Below, one piece after another: positions 8,322 to 17,338 of a stretch of 64,000 nucleotides of DNA. Below the pieces are notes generated by a model. It was not told where the DNA came from, ran no database searches, and saw only the letters and a program-made list of their open reading frames with translations. The stretch's first letter is position 1. Each line of letters opens with the position of its first letter. The stretch comes from Clostridium sp. CAG:510 (GTDB lineage: Bacteria > Bacillota > Clostridia > Lachnospirales > Lachnospiraceae), in assembly GCA_000434615.1 (NCBI GenBank), contig FR880832.1:140885-204884 (forward strand). The letters are read 5' to 3'. The position numbers were made by a program, and so were the translations under genes.

Positions 8322-9485
8322 TTATTTCACTACTCTTACACGGAATACACCGTCAATTGCGCCGAGACTGTCCACAATGTCCCTGGTAGGGGTGCTCTCC
8401 ACATCAATCATGGTATAAGCCACTTCTCCTCTGGATTTGTTGGTCATATCGGTAATGTTGATGCCGTTGTCGCCTAAGCAGGAGGTGAACTTACCGATCA
8501 TGTTGGCAATATTCTTGTGGAAGATAGCAATTCTTCCTGCCTGTGCGCAGACGCCCATATCGCAGTTGGGATAGTTTACACTGTTGCGGATGTTGCCGTT
8601 TTCCAGATAATCCATCATTTCCTGTACTGCCATTACTGCACAGTTGTCCTCGGACTCTTCGGTGGAAGCGCCCAGGTGTGGAATGACGATGCATCCCTTT
8701 TTGCCTGCTGTGGTGGCATTGGGGAAATCGGATACATACCTGCGTACCTTGCCGCTTTCGATGGCGTCCAGCACGTCCTGCTCGTTTGCCAGAAGGTCTC
8801 TTGCAAAGTTAAGGAGAATAATGCCGTCCTTCATCATACCGATGGCTTCTTTGTTGATCATACCCTTTGTAGAATCTAACAGAGGCACATGAATGGTAAT
8901 AAAATCACAGTTTTTGTAAATTTCTTCCACATTCAGCACATGCTTTACATCTCTGCTTAAGTTCCATGCTGCATTTACGGAAAGGTAAGGGTCGTAGCCG
9001 TACACCTCCATGCCGAAATGTCTGGCAGTATTAGCTACCTTAACACCGATGGCTCCAAGTCCGATTACACCTAATTTCTTGCCGGCAAGCTCGGTACCCG
9101 CAAAATTCTTCTTTTCTTTTTCGGCAGTCTTTGCAATATTTTCATCGGAAGCATTTTCCTTTACCCATTCGATACCGCCTACTACATCTCTGGCTGCAAG
9201 CAGCATGCCCGCAAAAACCAGTTCTTTTACGCCGTTGGCATTGGCACCGGGTGTGTTAAATACCACGATACCCTTTTCCGCACATTTGTCCAGAGGAATG
9301 TTGTTGACACCGGCTCCGGCTCTTGCTACGGCAAGCAGGCTGTCGGGAAGCTCCATCTCATGCATGGAAGCGCTTCTTACGAGAACACCTTCCGCACTGT
9401 TAATATCCTCTGTCTTTGCATAATCTGTGCTGAAATTATCAAGACCCACTTTGGAAATGGGATTTAAGCAATAATACTGAAACAT
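8322..9485 (-). CDS. serA: D-3-phosphoglycerate dehydrogenase
   Basis: 387 aa, the short form of SerA. It oxidises 3-phosphoglycerate to 3-phosphohydroxypyruvate with NAD, the first step of serine synthesis. The Rossmann motif is GKKLGVIGLGAIGVKVA near residue 145. The catalytic Arg-Glu-His set is plausible in the segments LNFARD, SDFP and HLGASTEES. A C-terminal ACT domain begins near residue 318 (RIAIFHKNIANMIGKFT) and may bind serine. It lies 23 bp after serC in a two-gene operon, so two successive pathway steps are made together. Confidence 0.95.
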   Translation of the reverse strand: MFQYYCLNPISKVGLDNFSTDYAKTEDINSAEGVLVRSASMHEMELPDSLLAVARAGAGVNNIPLDKCAEKGIVVFNTPGANANGVKELVFAGMLLAARDVVGGIEWVKENASDENIAKTAEKEKKNFAGTELAGKKLGVIGLGAIGVKVANTARHFGMEVYGYDPYLSVNAAWNLSRDVKHVLNVEEIYKNCDFITIHVPLLDSTKGMINKEAIGMMKDGIILLNFARDLLANEQDVLDAIESGKVRRYVSDFPNATTAGKKGCIVIPHLGASTEESEDNCAVMAVQEMMDYLENGNIRNSVNYPNCDMGVCAQAGRIAIFHKNIANMIGKFTSCLGDNGINITDMTNKSRGEVAYTMIDVESTPTRDIVDSLGAIDGVFRVRVVK

Positions 9486-9508
9486 TTTTCTATCCAGACC
9501 TTTCTCAA

Positions 9509-10588
9509 TTAGGCATTGTTTTTTTCAAATTCTTTCATGAACTCTACAAGCTTCTCCACGCCTTCAATGGGCATTGCATTGTAGATGCTTGCACGCATAC
9601 CACCGACGGTTCTGTGTCCCTTTAAGTTGACAAAGCCGGCTTCGGTTGCTTCCTTTACAAATTTGGCATCCAGTTCTTCACTTCCCGTTACGAAAGGAAC
9701 ATTCATTAAGGAACGGTCTTCTTTTCTGACAGTGCCCTTGAAGAGCTTGCTTTCGTCTAAGAAATCATACAGAACCTTGGCTTTCTTTTCGTTATATTCC
9801 TTCATGGCTGCAAGGCCGCCGCGCTTCTTTAACCACTTGAATACCTTGCCGCAGATATAAATGCCGTATGCAGGCGGTGTGTTGTACATGGAACCGTTGT
9901 CTGCATGGATTTTATACTTGAACATGGTCGGTGTGCCGGGCAGAACATCCTCGGTAATCAGGTCTTCCCTGATGATAACGATAACCACGCCTGCCGGTCC
10001 GATGTTCTTCTGGACACCGCCGTAGATAACACCGTATTTGGTTACGTCCACGGGCTCGGATAAGAAGCAGGAAGACACATCTGCTACCAGGGGCTTACCC
10101 TTGGTATTGGGAAGGGTCTTGAACTTGGTTCCGTAAATGGTATTGTTTTCACAGATATAAACATAGTCCGCATCTTCGCTGATGGGTAAATCGGAGCAAT
10201 CCGGTATGTAAGAGAAGGTCTTGTCTTCACTGGATGCAATCTTGTTGGCTTTGCCGTAAATGCATGCTTCCTGGTATGCCTTCTTTGCCCACTGGCCGGT
10301 TACAATATAATCAGCAACCTTGTTCTTCATCAGATTCATGGGAATCATGGCGAACTGTGAACTTGCACCGCCCTGTAAAAAGAGCACTTTATAATTATCC
10401 GGAATATTCATCAGGTCTCTTAAATCAGCTTCAGCTTCCCTGATGATTTTCTCATAGGTTTTAGATCGATGGCTCATTTCCATCACGGACATGCCACTGC
10501 CCTGATAATCTAACATTTCATCTGCTGCTTCCTGTAACACTTCTTCCGGTAATACTGCCGGACCTGCTGAAAAATTGTAAACTCGCAC
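9509..10588 (-). CDS. serC: Phosphoserine aminotransferase
   Basis: 359 aa, normal length. It is a PLP enzyme that converts 3-phosphohydroxypyruvate to phosphoserine, the second step of serine synthesis. The start MRVYNFSAGPAVLPEEVL, the segment FLQGGASSQFAMIPMNL and the PLP-lysine region VIYGGVQKNIGPAGV are family hallmarks. The start codon is GTG, preceded by GAGGAGG. It is first in the serC-serA operon, and serB is not nearby. Confidence 0.96.
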   Translation of the reverse strand: MRVYNFSAGPAVLPEEVLQEAADEMLDYQGSGMSVMEMSHRSKTYEKIIREAEADLRDLMNIPDNYKVLFLQGGASSQFAMIPMNLMKNKVADYIVTGQWAKKAYQEACIYGKANKIASSEDKTFSYIPDCSDLPISEDADYVYICENNTIYGTKFKTLPNTKGKPLVADVSSCFLSEPVDVTKYGVIYGGVQKNIGPAGVVIVIIREDLITEDVLPGTPTMFKYKIHADNGSMYNTPPAYGIYICGKVFKWLKKRGGLAAMKEYNEKKAKVLYDFLDESKLFKGTVRKEDRSLMNVPFVTGSEELDAKFVKEATEAGFVNLKGHRTVGGMRASIYNAMPIEGVEKLVEFMKEFEKNNA

Positions 10589-10652
10589 GGTTACTACCTC
10601 CTCATTTTATGTAAATGGCTTTCTGTATAAAAATACACATCAGCATTTCCTT

Positions 10653-10681
10653 ATTGTAAACTTTTCGGACGCTTTAGTCAA
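10653..10681 (-). promoter_or_regulatory. Promoter of serC-serA
   Basis: Minus strand: near-consensus TTGACT (10676-10681), 17-bp spacer, TACAAT (10653-10658), about 65 bp before serC. No T-box or riboswitch is apparent in the short leader. Confidence 0.75.
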
Positions 10682-10707
10682 CTGCATGGATAAATTATTT
10701 TCCAAAA

Positions 10708-12162
10708 TCAGTAAAACATTACCACGGGTGTGCCGATTACCACCATGTCGTAAAGCTCGCCCGCTTTGTCCTTCGGCATATTAATGCAGCCGTGGGAACC
10801 GCTTTTTAAGTAAATTTCCCCACCGAATTCCCTCCGCCAGGTGGCATCATGCAGACCGATATTGCCGTTGACAGGCATCCAGTAATTCACCGGTGTGGCG
10901 TATCCCGGGCCTCGTAAGGTGCGGTTTTTCTGCTTGCCGTACACATAATTCACGCCCGCCGGTGTGTCCCACTTCCGGCTCATGTTGCCGGTTACCACAT
11001 CCGTTTCCAGCTTTAAGACGCCTTCTTCATAATAATACAGCTTCTGTTCTCCCATATCCACTTCCACATAGGTGGTAAGCAGGTCCTTCTTTCCTCTCAC
11101 ATACGCCTGTTTCTTATAAGCAGGGATATGCTTTCCGTTTCCGCTCTGTAAGGCATCCTGCCCGGGCTGCAGGTTTTCGTCCGCAAAAGCCTCTTCCCGG
11201 GAGGATGTTTGAAGGTCCGCACTGCCGAAGTAATCTTTTAAGAAAGCGATTTCCGCTTCCCTGTCCAGCTCGTTGCCGTAGGTGCCTCCTTCTATTTCTA
11301 TGTCTTCCCCTCTCGTGGCATGAAAGAAATGCGTTTTGCCGTAGGTATCGTACTCCGCCGCCAGGCTGTCCACGAAAGCGGTGATGCCCTCTTCGTTTAC
11401 CACTGGCCAGCCGTTTTCCATGGCAAATATTCCGCCATTGCAGATTAAAAATTCCGCTGTGATTTCCGGTGTCAGCACTACATCCCCGTCCCCCATGTCA
11501 TAGGTCAGGCTACGGTTCTGGAACGCTTCCACCGTTTTCCAAACAGCAAGGGTGTCCTCCATTTCCGCCGTATAGGGCAAATCCTCATAGCATTCCGAAA
11601 CATCTATGGAAAGGTTACCGGCAAGCAGACTGTCTGTCAGAACCTGTCGCATTTTTTCTTCCTGCAGGGCATTCTTCCTGCCGTCATAGAGTACATATGC
11701 CCGTTCTTTCCGGATTTCCAGCACCGGTTCCTTCCGGTTATTGGCAAAGAAACCGTTTTCCTCCAAAGCCTTAAGCAGTGCCTCTTCGGAAAAAGAAATT
11801 TCCGGGGAAATCTTCTTATTTCCGCCGGTAATGGCTTCTATTCCCCACAGAAATACTGATTGACTGCTCTGGACAATTTCAAGTTGACCCATATAGTCAA
11901 CCTTATAATTTACGGAAGAAAGCGGGATTTCATAGGTATTTCCGTATAAATCCGTTACGGTAAAGGATCTGCCGTTATACTCCCCGGTCAATTCGCTGTT
12001 TATCTCTTCCACTGACTTTCCGGTACAATAAACCCCATTAATAAATTTCCCCATGCCAAAACTCTGCCTGTAATATATCCCTGTCATATAGTACAGGGAT
12101 ATAAGCAGGCAGATACAAAAAAAGCATAGGGATTTTACGGGAAACTTATTCTTTTTCTTCAT
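10708..12162 (-). CDS. L,D-transpeptidase with peptidoglycan-binding domains (YkuD family)
   Basis: 484 aa. The N-terminus has a membrane anchor (residues about 9-28). The middle resembles PG_binding_4 domains of exported Ldts. The C-terminal YkuD catalytic domain (about 360-484) carries GLHDATW and the active-site signature SGSHGCINMP with the nucleophilic Cys. It probably makes 3-3 crosslinks in peptidoglycan or anchors proteins, outside the membrane. It starts 30 bp after ilvB on the same strand and no good ribosome binding site is visible, so its expression may depend on ilvB transcription. Confidence 0.9.
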   Translation of the reverse strand: MKKKNKFPVKSLCFFCICLLISLYYMTGIYYRQSFGMGKFINGVYCTGKSVEEINSELTGEYNGRSFTVTDLYGNTYEIPLSSVNYKVDYMGQLEIVQSSQSVFLWGIEAITGGNKKISPEISFSEEALLKALEENGFFANNRKEPVLEIRKERAYVLYDGRKNALQEEKMRQVLTDSLLAGNLSIDVSECYEDLPYTAEMEDTLAVWKTVEAFQNRSLTYDMGDGDVVLTPEITAEFLICNGGIFAMENGWPVVNEEGITAFVDSLAAEYDTYGKTHFFHATRGEDIEIEGGTYGNELDREAEIAFLKDYFGSADLQTSSREEAFADENLQPGQDALQSGNGKHIPAYKKQAYVRGKKDLLTTYVEVDMGEQKLYYYEEGVLKLETDVVTGNMSRKWDTPAGVNYVYGKQKNRTLRGPGYATPVNYWMPVNGNIGLHDATWRREFGGEIYLKSGSHGCINMPKDKAGELYDMVVIGTPVVMFY

Positions 12163-12192
12163 GGTACATTTTATGCATTTCTTTTTACTTCA

Positions 12193-13875
12193 TTATGCAT
12201 TTTTCTTATTCAGGTCATCCTCATCAAATGCATCACTTATAGGTGCTCCCGCAGGAACCATGGGGAATACCTTGTCATCCTCGGGTATCATGCAGTCTAA
12301 CACAACCGGGCCGTCTGCGGCAAGCGCCCTGCGCAGAGCCGGCTCCACTTCTTCTTTTTTCGTAATACGGATTGCCGTACAGCCGAGTCCCTCTGCCACC
12401 TTACAGAAGTCCACCGCATCCTCCAGCACGGTCTGGGAATATCTGTGGCCGTAAAACAGAGTCTGCCACTGGCGCACCATACCCAGTACATGGTTGTTGA
12501 TAACCACCTGGATAATGGGGATTTTGTAACGGCTTGCAGTTGCCAGCTCGTTCATATTCATACGGAAGCAGCCGTCACCGCCGATATTAATACAGATTTT
12601 ATCCGGTCTGCCCATCTTGGCGCCGATGCAGGCTCCCAGTCCGTAGCCCATGGTACCGAGACCACCGGAGGACAGGAAGGTTCTGGGCTCCGTATATTTG
12701 TAATACTGTGCCGCCCACATCTGATGCTGCCCCACATCCGTAGTAATGATTGCCTTTCCTTCCGTCACCTTATAGATTTCTTCCATGATGTACGGGCAGG
12801 AAAGAACATCCTCGTGGTACTTAAGGGGATATTTTTCTTTTAATTCTTTGATATGTGCCATCCATTCTTTATGCTCTTTTTTCTCAAGCATGGGGAGTAA
12901 ATCCGTAAGAACGGCTTTCATATCGCCTACTACACTGGCATACGCCGGAATATTCTTATCGATTTCTGCCGCATCAATATCAATGTGCAGAACCTTGGCG
13001 TTCTTGGCAAAGGTTGCGGGATTTCCGATCACACGGTCGGAGAAACGCGCCCCCAATGCAATCAGAAGGTCGCATTCGCTGACGCCGAAATTGGAAGCCT
13101 TGGTGCCGTGCATACCAATCATGCCGGTATAACGCTCGGCAGTTCCGTCAAAGCCGCCCTTACCCATCAGGGTATCGCATACCGGTGCGTCAATCTTTTC
13201 CGCAAACTCGGCTGCTTCTTTGGCAGCACCGGACAAAATGGTGCCTCCGCCCAGGTAAATAAAGGGCTTCTTTGCCTGATTGATAAGCTCTGCCGCTTTT
13301 TCCAAATCTTCTTTCGTATAGTGGTTGATTTTTTCCGCTTCTTCCGGTTTCTCCGGTGTGTATTCATAGGTTGCGGCGGTTACATCCTTGGTGATGTCCA
13401 CCAGTACCGGTCCGGGTCTGCCGGACTTTGCAATCTTAAACGCTTTCCGGATAGTATCCGCCAGAATGCGGATATCCTTTACAATATAACCGTGTTTCGT
13501 AATCGGCATGGTAACACCCGCAATATCCACTTCCTGGAAAGTATCCTTGCCCAGTAACGGCAGGTTTACATTTGCCGTAATGGCTACCATGGGTACGGAG
13601 TCCATATAGGCGGTGGCAATACCGGTTACTAAGTTGGTAGCTCCCGGTCCGCTGGTAGCCAGACAGACACCGACCTTACCGGTGGCTCTGGCATAACCGT
13701 CCGCCGCATGGGCAGCGCCCTGCTCATGGGAAGTGAGGATATGGGTGATTTCATCACTGTGTTTGTATAATGCGTCGTAAATATTTAAGATCGTGCCTCC
13801 GGGATAACCGAAAACGGTATCCACACCCTGCTCTTTCAGACACTCAATTACAATTTCTGAACCTGTAAGCTGCAT
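12193..13875 (-). CDS. ilvB: Acetolactate synthase, large subunit
   Basis: 560 aa from the ATG at 13875, which has an AAGGAG site; the longer upstream frame has none. It condenses pyruvate with pyruvate or 2-ketobutyrate in valine, leucine and isoleucine synthesis and needs TPP, FAD and Mg. The catalytic Glu is E51 in SHEQGAAHAADGYAR. The TPP/Mg motif is GDGCFRMNMNELATA near residue 440. It follows ilvD by 22 bp. The usual regulatory small subunit gene ilvN does not follow; a cell-wall gene does. Confidence 0.95.
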   Translation of the reverse strand: MQLTGSEIVIECLKEQGVDTVFGYPGGTILNIYDALYKHSDEITHILTSHEQGAAHAADGYARATGKVGVCLATSGPGATNLVTGIATAYMDSVPMVAITANVNLPLLGKDTFQEVDIAGVTMPITKHGYIVKDIRILADTIRKAFKIAKSGRPGPVLVDITKDVTAATYEYTPEKPEEAEKINHYTKEDLEKAAELINQAKKPFIYLGGGTILSGAAKEAAEFAEKIDAPVCDTLMGKGGFDGTAERYTGMIGMHGTKASNFGVSECDLLIALGARFSDRVIGNPATFAKNAKVLHIDIDAAEIDKNIPAYASVVGDMKAVLTDLLPMLEKKEHKEWMAHIKELKEKYPLKYHEDVLSCPYIMEEIYKVTEGKAIITTDVGQHQMWAAQYYKYTEPRTFLSSGGLGTMGYGLGACIGAKMGRPDKICINIGGDGCFRMNMNELATASRYKIPIIQVVINNHVLGMVRQWQTLFYGHRYSQTVLEDAVDFCKVAEGLGCTAIRITKKEEVEPALRRALAADGPVVLDCMIPEDDKVFPMVPAGAPISDAFDEDDLNKKNA

Positions 13876-13897
13876 CTTTTTTTCTCCTTGTCCCGTA

Positions 13898-15565
13898 TTA
13901 TTTCTTGATTTCCAGGATAGCGCCGCGGTTGCCGCTGGTAACAAGCTCATGGTATCTTGCCAGATAGCCTGTGGTTACCTTGGGTTCTCTCGGCTGCCAT
14001 TCTGCACGTCTCTTAGCCATTTCCTCATCGGAAATTCTGACATTCAGTGTGTTTTCCGGGATATTGATGCTGATAATGTCGCCTTCCTTTACCAATGCAA
14101 TGGGGCCGCCCACCGCTGCTTCCGGAGAAACATGTCCGATGGAAGCGCCTCTGGATGCGCCGGAGAAACGTCCGTCCGTAATCAGGGCTACGGAAGAACC
14201 GAGTCCCATACCTGCAATAGCTGATGTAGGATTTAACATTTCTCTCATGCCGGGACCTCCCTTGGGGCCTTCGTAACGGATAACCACTACATCGCCCGCT
14301 ACAATCCTGCCGCCGCGGATAGCATCGATGGCATCCTCTTCACAGTCAAATACTCTGGCCGGACCTTCGTGTACCATCATTTCAGGCACAACAGCGGAAC
14401 GCTTTACCACGCCGGAATCCGGTGCCAGGTTGCCCTTTAATACGGCAATACCGCCTGTCTGGGAATACGGATTTTCCACAGGACGGATAACTTCGGGGTT
14501 CTTGTTGTAAGCATCCTTGATATTTTCGCCAACGGTCTTACCGGTAACGGTAATCAGGTCTAAGTTCAGAAGGTTCTTCTTGGAAAGTTCCTTCATAACG
14601 GCATAGACACCGCCTGCTTCGTTTAAGTCTTCCATGTAGGTAGGACCTGCAGGGGCTAAGTGGCACAGGTTCGGAGTGATGGCGGACAGTTCGTTTGCCA
14701 TATCCAGATTCAGTTCCACACCTGCTTCATGGGCAATCGCCGGAAGGTGCAGCATGGTGTTGGTGGAGCATCCCAAAGCCATATCCACAATGAGGGCATT
14801 GCGGAATGCTTCCGCCGTCATAATGTCGCGGGGTCTGATATTTTTCTCCACAAGCTCCATAATCTTCATGCCGGCATGCTTTGCCAGACGGATTCTTTCG
14901 GAATATACGGCGGGGATGGTGCCGTTTCCCTTAAGTCCCATACCGATTGCTTCGGTCAGACAGTTCATGGAGTTTGCCGTATACATACCGGAACAGGATC
15001 CGCAGGTCGGGCATACCTTTTCCTCATATTCGCAGAGCTCGTCCATGCTCATGGTGCCGGCTGCCACGCTGCCGACTGCCTCAAACATAGAGGAAAGGCT
15101 TCTCTTCTTGCCGTTTACATGTCCGGCTAACATAGGACCGCCGGAAACGAAAACAGTGGGAATATTTAATCTTGCCGCAGCCATTAACAGACCGGGCACG
15201 TTCTTGTCGCAGTTGGGAATGCACACCAGACCGTCAAATCCGTGTGCCATTGCCATACATTCGGTGCTGTCGGCAATCAGGTCCCTGGTAACCAGGCTGT
15301 ATTTCATGCCGATATGTCCCATGGCGATACCGTCGCAGACGGCGATTGCCGGGAATACAACGGGAGTACCGCCTGCCATGGCTACGCCAAGCTTTACAGC
15401 CTCCGCAATTTTATCCAGATTCATATGACCGGGTACAATTTCATTGTAGGAGCTGACAATACCGATTAACGGTCTGTTTCTCTCCTCTTCGGTAAAGCCC
15501 AGGGCATTGAACAAACTTCTGTGGGGTGCCTGGCTGGTGCCCTTCATAACAGAATCACTTCTCAT
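13898..15565 (-). CDS. ilvD: Dihydroxy-acid dehydratase
   Basis: 555 aa, full length. This Fe-S enzyme dehydrates dihydroxy-isovalerate and its homologue in branched-chain amino acid synthesis. Cluster-binding cysteines are in PNCDKNVPG near residue 120 and CPTCGSCSGMYTANSMNCL near 190. The C-terminal region has GRFSGASRGASIGHVSPEA. AGGAGG precedes the ATG. It sits 21 bp downstream of leuB and 22 bp upstream of ilvB, so the three genes form one operon. Confidence 0.97.
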   Translation of the reverse strand: MRSDSVMKGTSQAPHRSLFNALGFTEEERNRPLIGIVSSYNEIVPGHMNLDKIAEAVKLGVAMAGGTPVVFPAIAVCDGIAMGHIGMKYSLVTRDLIADSTECMAMAHGFDGLVCIPNCDKNVPGLLMAAARLNIPTVFVSGGPMLAGHVNGKKRSLSSMFEAVGSVAAGTMSMDELCEYEEKVCPTCGSCSGMYTANSMNCLTEAIGMGLKGNGTIPAVYSERIRLAKHAGMKIMELVEKNIRPRDIMTAEAFRNALIVDMALGCSTNTMLHLPAIAHEAGVELNLDMANELSAITPNLCHLAPAGPTYMEDLNEAGGVYAVMKELSKKNLLNLDLITVTGKTVGENIKDAYNKNPEVIRPVENPYSQTGGIAVLKGNLAPDSGVVKRSAVVPEMMVHEGPARVFDCEEDAIDAIRGGRIVAGDVVVIRYEGPKGGPGMREMLNPTSAIAGMGLGSSVALITDGRFSGASRGASIGHVSPEAAVGGPIALVKEGDIISINIPENTLNVRISDEEMAKRRAEWQPREPKVTTGYLARYHELVTSGNRGAILEIKK

Positions 15566-15586
15566 TTTATTTTCCTCCTCAAAATT

Positions 15587-16681
15587 CTATATTCTCTCGG
15601 CAATCAAATCGCCCATTTCGGTACAGCCCACTTTTTTGCAGCCGTCCGCCATAATATCACCGGTACGGAAACCGTCCTTCAGTACGGTTTCCACTGCCTT
15701 TTCAATGGCTGCCGCCGCCTCGTCCAGATCGAAGCTGTAACGTAACATCATGGCAGCACTTAATATGGTGGCAATGGGGTTTGCGATATCCTTGCCCGCA
15801 ATATCCGGTGCGGAACCGTGACTGGGCTCGTAAAGACCGAATTTCGTGTCGTTTAAGGAAGCGCTGGAAAGCATGCCGATGGAACCGGTAATCATGCTGG
15901 CTTCATCGGAAAGAATGTCGCCGAACATATTCTCCGTTAAAATCACGTCAAACTGTGCCGGGTCTTTTACAAGCTGCATGGCGCAGTTGTCAACCAGCAT
16001 ATGCTCCAGGGTCACATCCGGGTAATCCTTTGCTACTTCGATGACAACGGCTCTCCACAGTCTGGAGGAGTCTAACACGTTTGCCTTGTCAACGCTGGTG
16101 ACCTTTTTCTTTCTCTTTCTTGCAATTTCAAATGCCTTTATGGCAATTCTTCTGATTTCGTTTTCATTGTATGTAAGAGTATCGACCGCCGTTCTGACTC
16201 CGTTTTCCTCATAGGTCTTTCTTTCGCCGAAGTAAAGACCGCCGGTGAGCTCTCTCATGATCATAATATCAAAGCCCGCCTTGGAAATTTCCTCTTTCAA
16301 GGGGCACGCACCGGCTAATTCCGGATACAGATAAGCGGGACGTAAGTTTGCAAAAAGGTTCAATGCCTTTCTGATTTTCAAAAGTCCTGCTTCAGGTCTC
16401 TTTTCGGGAGGAAGCTTGTACCAGGGGGAGGTTGTGGTATCTCCGCCGATAGATCCCATCAGTACGGCATCCGCTGCCTTTGCGGTGGCAATGGCTTCAT
16501 CCGTAAGGGGTACACCGTGCACATCTATGGAGGCACCGCCCATTAAAATGTCTGTATAAATCGGTGTAAATCCGAATTTTTCTCCTGCCTTCGATACAAT
16601 TTTCTTAGCCTGGGCAACAATTTCAGGGCCTATACCGTCACCGGGTATACAGGTGATTTTCAAGTTTTTTTCTGCTCCCAT
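15587..16681 (-). CDS. leuB: 3-isopropylmalate dehydrogenase
   Basis: 364 aa. It oxidatively decarboxylates 3-isopropylmalate with NAD in leucine synthesis. It shows the N-terminal ITCIPGDGIGPEIV, the substrate-binding MRELTGGLYFGERKT, the catalytic Lys/Asp region VLDSSRLWR and the signature NMFGDILSDEASMITGSIGM. It is first in the leuB-ilvD-ilvB-ldt transcription unit. leuA, leuC and leuD are absent from the window. Confidence 0.96.
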   Translation of the reverse strand: MGAEKNLKITCIPGDGIGPEIVAQAKKIVSKAGEKFGFTPIYTDILMGGASIDVHGVPLTDEAIATAKAADAVLMGSIGGDTTTSPWYKLPPEKRPEAGLLKIRKALNLFANLRPAYLYPELAGACPLKEEISKAGFDIMIMRELTGGLYFGERKTYEENGVRTAVDTLTYNENEIRRIAIKAFEIARKRKKKVTSVDKANVLDSSRLWRAVVIEVAKDYPDVTLEHMLVDNCAMQLVKDPAQFDVILTENMFGDILSDEASMITGSIGMLSSASLNDTKFGLYEPSHGSAPDIAGKDIANPIATILSAAMMLRYSFDLDEAAAAIEKAVETVLKDGFRTGDIMADGCKKVGCTEMGDLIAERI

Positions 16682-16734
16682 CTCATTCTCTCCTTTTGTA
16701 CTGCTTATTCATCAATGTATAAAAACACTCATTT

Positions 16735-16763
16735 ATCATACCGTAAACAGCCTGAAAATTCAA
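16735..16763 (-). promoter_or_regulatory. Promoter of leuB-ilvD-ilvB operon
   Basis: Minus strand: TTGAAT (16758-16763), 17-bp spacer, TATGAT (16735-16740). The leader to leuB is only about 50 nt, too short for a T-box. Confidence 0.6.
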
Positions 16764-16814
16764 TACACAGATTTTAAGGAAATCCCCGTTTTTTCAGCTT
16801 AAATACGCACAAAA

Positions 16815-16842
16815 AGACCCATGGCCATAAAACCACGGGTCT
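16815..16842 (-). terminator. Intrinsic terminator after yajC
   Basis: AGACCCATGG (16815-16824) pairs with CCACGGGTCT (16833-16842) with one G-T pair. A run of A at 16811-16815 gives the T-run on the minus strand. Confidence 0.85.
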
Positions 16843-16875
16843 CTGTTTTCCGAAAAATCCGGTCGGTTATTTATC

Positions 16876-17217
16876 TTATGCCTGAGCCTCGCCCTGCTTC
16901 TCTACACGGCAGATAGCGCTCTTTTCCATAGGGATACGGCAGTTCTTGTTGTTGCCGAACTCTACGATAACGGTGTCGCCGTTAATATCGATAACGATAC
17001 CGATAAAACCGGATGTGGTCAGTACGCAGTCACCGATTTCCATAGCGGCAATCTGTGCTGCCAGCCTCTTCTGTTCCTTTTTCTGGGGTCTGAACAAGAT
17101 AAACCAGAGTGCAAAAATGAAAATACCGTACATAACCAGTGTCATAATAAGACTCATTGTGCTGTTGCCGGTAGTTGCGGTTTCTGCCGCTGCTTCCGTT
17201 AAATAAAGATTAAACAT
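16876..17217 (-). CDS. yajC: Preprotein translocase subunit YajC
   Basis: 113 aa from the ATG at 17217, preceded by AGGAGG; an upstream in-frame ATG lies inside that site's own context and is less likely. It is a one-pass membrane protein, accessory to SecDF-YidC. The N-terminal membrane helix is followed by WFILFRPQKKEQKRL and then the DUF-type segment GDCVLTTSGFIGIVIDI typical of YajC. It follows tgt as in many bacteria, here with a 121-bp gap that contains nothing recognised. Confidence 0.93.
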   Translation of the reverse strand: MFNLYLTEAAAETATTGNSTMSLIMTLVMYGIFIFALWFILFRPQKKEQKRLAAQIAAMEIGDCVLTTSGFIGIVIDINGDTVIVEFGNNKNCRIPMEKSAICRVEKQGEAQA

Positions 17218-17338
17218 CAATAATTCCTCCTGCATATTATGCGGACATGCCGCAAGTTCTAAAAAACATGATACACAAACTTCGGGACTCCCGCAAGCAT
17301 TTTATGAAAAATTTACAGAAAGCTGCCCTGCGGACGCC

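Noticed and set aside
16682..16800. T-box or attenuator before leuB
   Set aside because: The leader from the promoter is only about 50 nt and shows no specifier or antiterminator fold.
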